Positions 7,709-10,740 of a DNA stretch of 10,740 bases are shown here, in pieces. This stretch comes from Dehalococcoides mccartyi (GTDB lineage Bacteria > Chloroflexota > Dehalococcoidia > UBA2979): positions 1 to 10,740 of the forward strand of contig CAMDAY010000057.1 of assembly GCA_945888895.1 (NCBI GenBank), given 5' to 3'. Position 1 is the stretch's first letter; each line of letters starts with the position of its first letter. A model generated the notes under the pieces. It saw only the letters and a list, made by a program, of their open reading frames with translations, was not told the DNA's origin and did not search any database. The position numbers and the translations under genes were made by a program.

Positions 7709-7780
7709 CGTGAGGTTTGACGGGACGTTACTGCGGCCTCGGCGTTTGCGCTAGGCGATCCGTCCACGAGCACGGACGTG

Positions 7781-9163
7781 CTACTGGTAGACGATCACAT
7801 CCCGTAGGCGCGGCGTGGGCTCGTTCTTGGCTGCGGCCCACTCCCGGAGGAGCTGGGGGATGTCCGCGGGGCGCATGAGGGGCTGGTCGTGCTCCGTGAA
7901 CAGCTTCATCGCGGCGCGCTCGGCGTAGGGCGCGGCTCCGTAGCGCGCGTAGCCATCGATCTTCGCGCCGATCGGCCCGTGGCCATCGAAGTCCACCACG
8001 ATCTCGATGTCCGGATCGGCCGCGTACGTCGAGGTGCCCGTCAGCATGTGATCCATGAACTGGTGCAGCATCAGCATCTTGCGCGGCAGGCCCTCGCGCC
8101 GGACGAGGTCGCCGAGGTACGCCTGCACGGCGTTCACCGATGCCCCGTCGAGTGTCCCGATCGCGAGGCCCGGCGCCAGGCCGCCCTTCAGGGCGAACTC
8201 AGGGTCCACCGCGAGGTGGACGAACGGGAGCTTGAGCCAGCGCTCCAGCCGCTTCGTCTCCGTGAGCGCGTCCGACCAGCCGACCTGCGTGTCCAGGATC
8301 AGCAGCACGCCCTGCTCCCGCGCGACCTCGACCCACGGCTGGAGGTCGGCGGCGTCGATCCGGGCAATGTGGGTGCCGTCGGTGGTCTGGTGCTCCTGTG
8401 CGACATGCACGATCACGTGCAGCGCACCGATGGTCGGGCGGCCGTCGGCGGCCTGCAGCTCAGCGGCCATGCGCTTCACCTCGCGCGCCGCATCGCGCGG
8501 GTCGCGGAAGGTGCCGAGCATGCCCATCGTGGTCGCGCGCGGATACCCGTACATCGTGACCATGCGCTGTTGTTCGAGGACGCTCGGCTGCGGCGTCGGG
8601 ATGGGAGTGGGCGTCGCGACCACCGCGGAGAGCCCCGGCGTGCCGGGTGTGCCGGGTGTGCCGGGCGTGACCGGTGCGGCGAGGGCGATGCGCGGGCCGA
8701 TCGGTGAACTCTCGATGAGTGCCGCCTCGCGTGTGGCGGCGAGGAGCACTGCGCCGACGGCTACCGCAGTGATCCCCGTGACCAGGCCGCTCGCGAGCGG
8801 TCGTGCGCGCAGCGCGTCCATCGACGTTGCGATCGCGTGGAAGGTCGAGGCCACGGCGCTCGACGCTGCCGTGAGTGCGACAGGCGCGCGGCGGGGTGGT
8901 GCGGGGTCGGGCAGGAGCGAAGCGACCCGGAACGACAGCTCGGCGAGGCTGCGTCGCTGCGAGGCGAGCATCTCCGTGTAGAACTCACCGAACTCGGGGT
9001 GCTGCCCAACGGCGCTGGCGAGCGCGTCGAGGTTCGACTGCTCGTTGGCGAAGTACGTCTCGAACGCACGCAGCGAGTCGCGGCCGAGCACATCGCGCGG
9101 CGCGAGCGCCCGAGCCGGTCGGACCGGCCGGGGGGTGGAACGGGGTTGGATGTCCGCCGCCAT
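7781..9163 (-). CDS. Hypothetical single-pass membrane protein with an outer barrel-like domain
   Basis: I do not recognise this 460-residue protein. Residues 1-120 look cytoplasmic, with a charged helical stretch (LRAFETYFANEQSNLDALAS, then QRRSLAELSFRVASLL at 69-84). One membrane segment covers about 124-143 (ASGLVTGITAVAVGAVLLAA). A Thr/Pro-rich linker follows (165-194, including four TPG units). The C-terminal half alternates strands and helices: IGALHVIVHVAQ, GVLLILDTQVGW, PFVHLAVDPEF, KMLMLHQFMDHM and IEIVVDFDG. That pattern, with acidic residues at strand ends (D291, D320, E322, D391), resembles a TIM barrel with a possible hydrolase site, but this is inference. Orientation should place the barrel outside the membrane. 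The ATG at 9163 has only a close AGAGG (2 nt). It follows anbu by 115 nt on the same strand. Confidence 0.85.
   Translation of the reverse strand: MAADIQPRSTPRPVRPARALAPRDVLGRDSLRAFETYFANEQSNLDALASAVGQHPEFGEFYTEMLASQRRSLAELSFRVASLLPDPAPPRRAPVALTAASSAVASTFHAIATSMDALRARPLASGLVTGITAVAVGAVLLAATREAALIESSPIGPRIALAAPVTPGTPGTPGTPGLSAVVATPTPIPTPQPSVLEQQRMVTMYGYPRATTMGMLGTFRDPRDAAREVKRMAAELQAADGRPTIGALHVIVHVAQEHQTTDGTHIARIDAADLQPWVEVAREQGVLLILDTQVGWSDALTETKRLERWLKLPFVHLAVDPEFALKGGLAPGLAIGTLDGASVNAVQAYLGDLVRREGLPRKMLMLHQFMDHMLTGTSTYAADPDIEIVVDFDGHGPIGAKIDGYARYGAAPYAERAAMKLFTEHDQPLMRPADIPQLLREWAAAKNEPTPRLRDVIVYQ
8633..8668. repeat. Four 9-nt tandem repeats coding for (TPG)4
   Basis: Units near GCCGGGTGT repeat four times with few changes. 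On the minus strand they encode TPGTPGTPGTPG in the linker between the membrane segment and the outer domain of the hypothetical protein. The repeat probably varies in number between strains and sets linker length. Confidence 0.85.
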
Positions 9164-9278
9164 TGCCTCTGGATTCTAGGGCCTCGCGGGCGCGTAAAAC
9201 CGGTCGGCGCGCGGATCGAGTCGCCCGTTTATTCACAATCGGCGCGAGTGGCCCGGGCGCACCGCCTGGAGGGCCGTC
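9164..9278 (-). other. Gap between anbu and the hypothetical gene, with a hairpin
   Basis: On the minus strand, four bases after the anbu stop, GGCCC and GGGCC enclose an inner GGCG-GTG-CGCC stem (9250-9275). This is a terminator-like hairpin without a U tract. Closer to the downstream start, TAGAAT (about 9172-9177) resembles a -10 element, with TTTTAC 15 nt before it as a poor -35. The downstream gene may therefore have its own promoter, but this is weak. Confidence 0.35.
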
Positions 9279-10055
9279 CTAGACGGCCGCGCCCATGTCC
9301 GAGTCCCCGAAGTGGGTGTGCGCGGGCGAGGTCGTGTGGAGCCGGTCGAACAGGTGGGCCACAGAGGGCTCGGCGCCCCGCACCGCCTCCTGCATCGCGC
9401 CCTGCCAGTACTCCTGCAGCGGTGTGAGGTCCTCCCGCGTCAGACGCACCTCGCGCATGTTGAACGTGCCGGGCTCGTAGAGCACGGCGTCCACGGGGTA
9501 GTCCACGTCCGAGGCGCTCGTACGGGTCGCGTCGAACGACAGCAGCCCGACACGCAACGCGTCGAACAGCCCCTGCTCGTAGTCCCACACGCGGTCGAGG
9601 ATCGGCTTCCCGTACCTCGACTCGCCGATGATCACGTACGGCGTGGCCTCGCGGACCTCCACCCAGTTGCCCTCCGGGTAGATGAGGTACAGGCGCGCCT
9701 CGGTGTCGTCCTTGAGCTGCCCGCCGAAGATGCAGTGGAGGTCGAAGGACAGTCCGTCGCCCGCGAGCCACTCGCCGTCCTCGCGGCGGACGCGGCGTAT
9801 CTCCTCGGCGAGCGCGTTCGCGGCCTGGTACATCTTCTTAAAGTTGTCGGAGTCGGCCTCGAGTCGCTCCTCGAAGTAGGTGATCGCCTTGTCCCGCACG
9901 GAGCGCAGCCCGCTCGTGAGGATGAACATCGAATGCTGCTCGTAGGCGTGGACCGATATCTTCTTGGCCTGCGACAACTCGGTCCCCGAAGTGATTCGGG
10001 TATCGGCGATCGCAAGCAGACCTTCGCGGCATTTCATTCCGAGGCAAAATGTCAT
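9279..10055 (-). CDS. Anbu-type proteasome-like peptidase (bacterial proteasome homologue)
   Basis: A 258-residue N-terminal nucleophile hydrolase, close to the usual Anbu length of about 240-250. The ATG at 10055 gives MTFCLGMKCREGLLAIADTR. Removal of Met exposes Thr1, and D17 (IADTR) and a lysine at K30/K31 (QAKKISVH) supply the other proteasome active-site positions. Further family blocks are FGGQLKDDTEARLYLIYPEG (110-129) and IGESRYGKPILDR (143-155), which match Anbu rather than HslV. The open frame extends 106 codons upstream, but that stretch has no family similarity and would bury the nucleophile, so it is rejected. No clear ribosome-binding site precedes the ATG; TACCAT 14 nt upstream resembles a -10, so a nearly leaderless mRNA is possible. 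The Anbu partners known elsewhere (ATP-grasp, alpha-E and transglutaminase-like proteins) are not within this window. Confidence 0.92.
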   Translation of the reverse strand: MTFCLGMKCREGLLAIADTRITSGTELSQAKKISVHAYEQHSMFILTSGLRSVRDKAITYFEERLEADSDNFKKMYQAANALAEEIRRVRREDGEWLAGDGLSFDLHCIFGGQLKDDTEARLYLIYPEGNWVEVREATPYVIIGESRYGKPILDRVWDYEQGLFDALRVGLLSFDATRTSASDVDYPVDAVLYEPGTFNMREVRLTREDLTPLQEYWQGAMQEAVRGAEPSVAHLFDRLHTTSPAHTHFGDSDMGAAV

Positions 10056-10249
10056 GGCGTCATGGTAGGCGTCCGCGCCGCTGAGTGCCGTCTGCGCGCT
10101 GCGCGGCACGCTGGCGGGGGAGCACCATCGAGGTCGCGAACTAGGTCGAGGTGGCAGCGTGGGGCCGCCCCACTCGGATCGAGACCAGTCCTTGGACGAA
10201 GACGGTGCGCGGGGTTCCCCGCGGGCGCCCTCGACGGATCGTCGAAGTG
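10056..10249 (-). other. Non-coding stretch with a series of hairpins upstream of anbu
   Basis: I see no gene in these 194 bases. They hold three perfect stem-loops in sequence: TCGACG-GAT-CGTCGA (10231-10245), CGCGGGG-TT-CCCCGCG (10208-10223, or 6 bp with a GTTC loop) and GTGGGG-CCG-CCCCAC (10159-10173). On the minus strand the first begins 4 nt after the stop of the putative small gene, as a terminator or stabilising 3' end would. No U tract follows any of them. They could also belong to the leader of anbu. Which role applies cannot be told from the sequence. Confidence 0.5.
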
Positions 10250-10444
10250 CTAGCGGGCCTGCTTGAGGGCGTAGCCGCCGGCGCGCTGCTGCGGGCGCTT
10301 GATGGAACCGGCGCGGGCCTGCTGCGAACGCGTGCGGACGAAGAAGGACACACCGCTGCGGTGTCGCTCGCACGAGCGCTGCGGAGTGCGGGCGGCCGCT
10401 GTGCGGGCCCGGGATGCTCCGATGCAGGTCCAGCAGAGTTCCAC
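10250..10444 (-). CDS. Putative small basic CxxC...CxxH protein (64 residues)
   Basis: A short open frame that I think is a real gene. The GTG at 10444-10442 is preceded by GAGGAG (10456-10451) with 6-nt spacing, a near-ideal ribosome-binding site. The product begins MELCWTCIGASRARTAA and has Cys4, Cys7, Cys25 and His28 (C-x2-C-x17-C-x2-H), a possible zinc-binding set. It carries 14 Arg/Lys against 2 acidic residues and ends AGGYALKQAR. 55 of 64 codons end in G or C, in line with neighbouring genes. A promoter-like pair lies at the right distance upstream, and hairpins follow the stop. A small nucleic-acid-binding or ribosome-associated protein is conceivable, but I recognise no family. An ATG at 10477 would add 11 residues (MRWQRNNEETA) but has no ribosome site. 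The plus-strand frame over the same bases looks less likely. Confidence 0.5.
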   Translation of the reverse strand: MELCWTCIGASRARTAAARTPQRSCERHRSGVSFFVRTRSQQARAGSIKRPQQRAGGYALKQAR

Positions 10445-10488
10445 CGCTGTCTCCTCATTGTTGCGTTGCCATCGCATTAAGGCAGCAG

Positions 10489-10518
10489 AATATTTCGGCA
10501 TGATGTCATGCCTGTCTA
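10489..10518 (-). promoter_or_regulatory. Predicted promoter of the small Cys/His gene
   Basis: TAGACA (10518-10513, 5 of 6 to the -35 consensus) and AATATT (10494-10489, 4 of 6 to the -10) are separated by 18 nt. Transcription would begin near 10482, leaving about 38 nt of leader that includes the GAGGAG site. The spacer is almost wholly filled by a palindrome, listed separately. This is a sequence match only, but each part is in the right place. Confidence 0.45.
10497..10512. promoter_or_regulatory. 16-bp near-perfect palindrome, candidate operator
   Basis: GGCATGA and TCATGCC form a 7-bp inverted repeat around two central bases. It is symmetrical and fits a dimeric regulator. It lies exactly between the predicted -35 and -10 of the small minus-strand gene, where a bound repressor would block RNA polymerase. 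It is also 149 nt upstream of the plus-strand lipoprotein start, so it could serve both directions. The regulator is not visible in the window. Confidence 0.5.
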
Positions 10519-10660
10519 GCCCACCTTCAGCCGAGTGTTTTTCCCTGGAACCTGCGGGATCGTCCGTGTCGCGGATCGTCGTGGGTGGAACAGCAGCCGT
10601 GCCGCCCGTACGCTGTATGTGGGGCGGGGATTTGGCGATCACGCGATTCAGGATGTGAAC
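10519..10660 (+). promoter_or_regulatory. Upstream region of the lipoprotein gene
   Basis: No gene is seen here. Two GGAAC boxes (10547-10551 and 10587-10591) resemble the -35 of ECF sigma-factor promoters; the second is followed after 15 nt by CGTA (10607-10610), a possible ECF -10. GGATCGTC occurs twice, 16 nt apart (10557 and 10573). AGGA (10650-10653) is the likely ribosome-binding site for the GTG at 10661. The promoter assignment is weak. Confidence 0.3.
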
Positions 10661-10740
10661 GTGACCAAGCGAATCAGCCTCTGGGCTGCCGTGTTCCTTG
10701 CGGCAACCGCGGTCGCCTGTGGCGGTACCAAGGTCGAATC
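10661..10740 (+). CDS. Lipoprotein, N-terminus only (3' end outside the window)
   Basis: The first 26 residues are visible: a basic start (MTKR), a hydrophobic stretch (ISLWAAVFLAATAV) and the lipobox AVAC with Cys20, then GGTKVE. This is a type II signal peptide, so the protein is exported and anchored by a lipid on Cys20. GlyGly after the Cys does not signal inner-membrane retention. The GTG at 10661 is chosen because AGGA lies 7 nt upstream; a GTG at 10655 is too close to that site. The mature function is outside the window; a solute-binding or other surface protein is possible but not shown. It is divergent from the small Cys/His gene, 216 nt away. Confidence 0.75.
   Translation, partial: MTKRISLWAAVFLAATAVACGGTKVE

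Noticed and set aside
7757..7782. CGTCC/GGACG inverted repeat after the hypothetical gene's stop
   Set aside because: The stem is only 5 bp with an 8-nt loop and no U tract, so it is not distinct from chance in GC-rich DNA.
10056..10373. A 106-codon N-terminal extension of the Anbu protein
   Set aside because: It has no family similarity and would bury the catalytic Thr. The family start MTxC is at 10055.
10151..10480. A 109-codon plus-strand frame opposite the small Cys/His gene
   Set aside because: Low-complexity Ala/Gly/Leu/Arg product without a domain and with a weaker start context than the minus-strand GTG. It remains the main rival to the small gene.
1..10740. tRNA, rRNA, CRISPR array, transposase or insertion-sequence ends
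   Set aside because: None was seen on reading either strand; the repeats found are short and lie within genes or promoters.

Overview
This window comes from a high-GC bacterium with strongly GC-biased third codon positions, frequent GTG and TTG starts, and short gaps or overlaps between genes. The lineage cannot be fixed from the sequence alone. The Thr/Pro-rich linker of a membrane-anchored protein, a lipoprotein with an AVAC lipobox, and a pair of CaiB/BaiF CoA-transferases would fit an environmental Chloroflexota (Dehalococcoidia-like) or a related high-GC group. That is inference.

Left part, 1-2488. Two class III (CaiB/BaiF) CoA-transferase genes lie on the minus strand with a 1-nt TAATG overlap; the downstream one runs off the left edge. 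Upstream of them, in divergent orientation, is a GlcG/HbpS-family gene. It ends at a GC-rich hairpin shared with the converging operon from the right.

Middle, 2561-7708, all minus strand. In transcription order: an EntS-like (MFS_3) transporter, a 102-nt gap, an oxalate/monocarboxylate-type MFS transporter, a second EntS-like transporter overlapping it by 4 nt (ATGA), and 28 nt later a D-2-hydroxyacid dehydrogenase. The 2-hydroxyacid dehydrogenase, the carboxylate-type transporter, GlcG and the CoA-transferases together suggest uptake and turnover of small organic acids. The substrate cannot be read from the sequence.

Right part, 7781-10740. On the minus strand are a 460-residue single-pass membrane protein of unknown function with a barrel-like outer domain, and an Anbu-type proteasome homologue whose correct start exposes Thr as the N-terminal nucleophile. 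Upstream of anbu is a roughly 600-base stretch without an obvious gene of normal size. I propose that it holds a 64-residue, highly basic CxxC...CxxH protein with a good ribosome-binding site. Its putative promoter has a 16-bp near-perfect palindrome filling the -35/-10 spacer, and tandem hairpins follow its stop codon. The window ends in the signal peptide of a plus-strand lipoprotein gene.

The best candidates for something undescribed are the small Cys/His protein with its palindrome-controlled promoter, and the Anbu protease next to the membrane-anchored barrel protein, with none of the usual Anbu partner genes visible.
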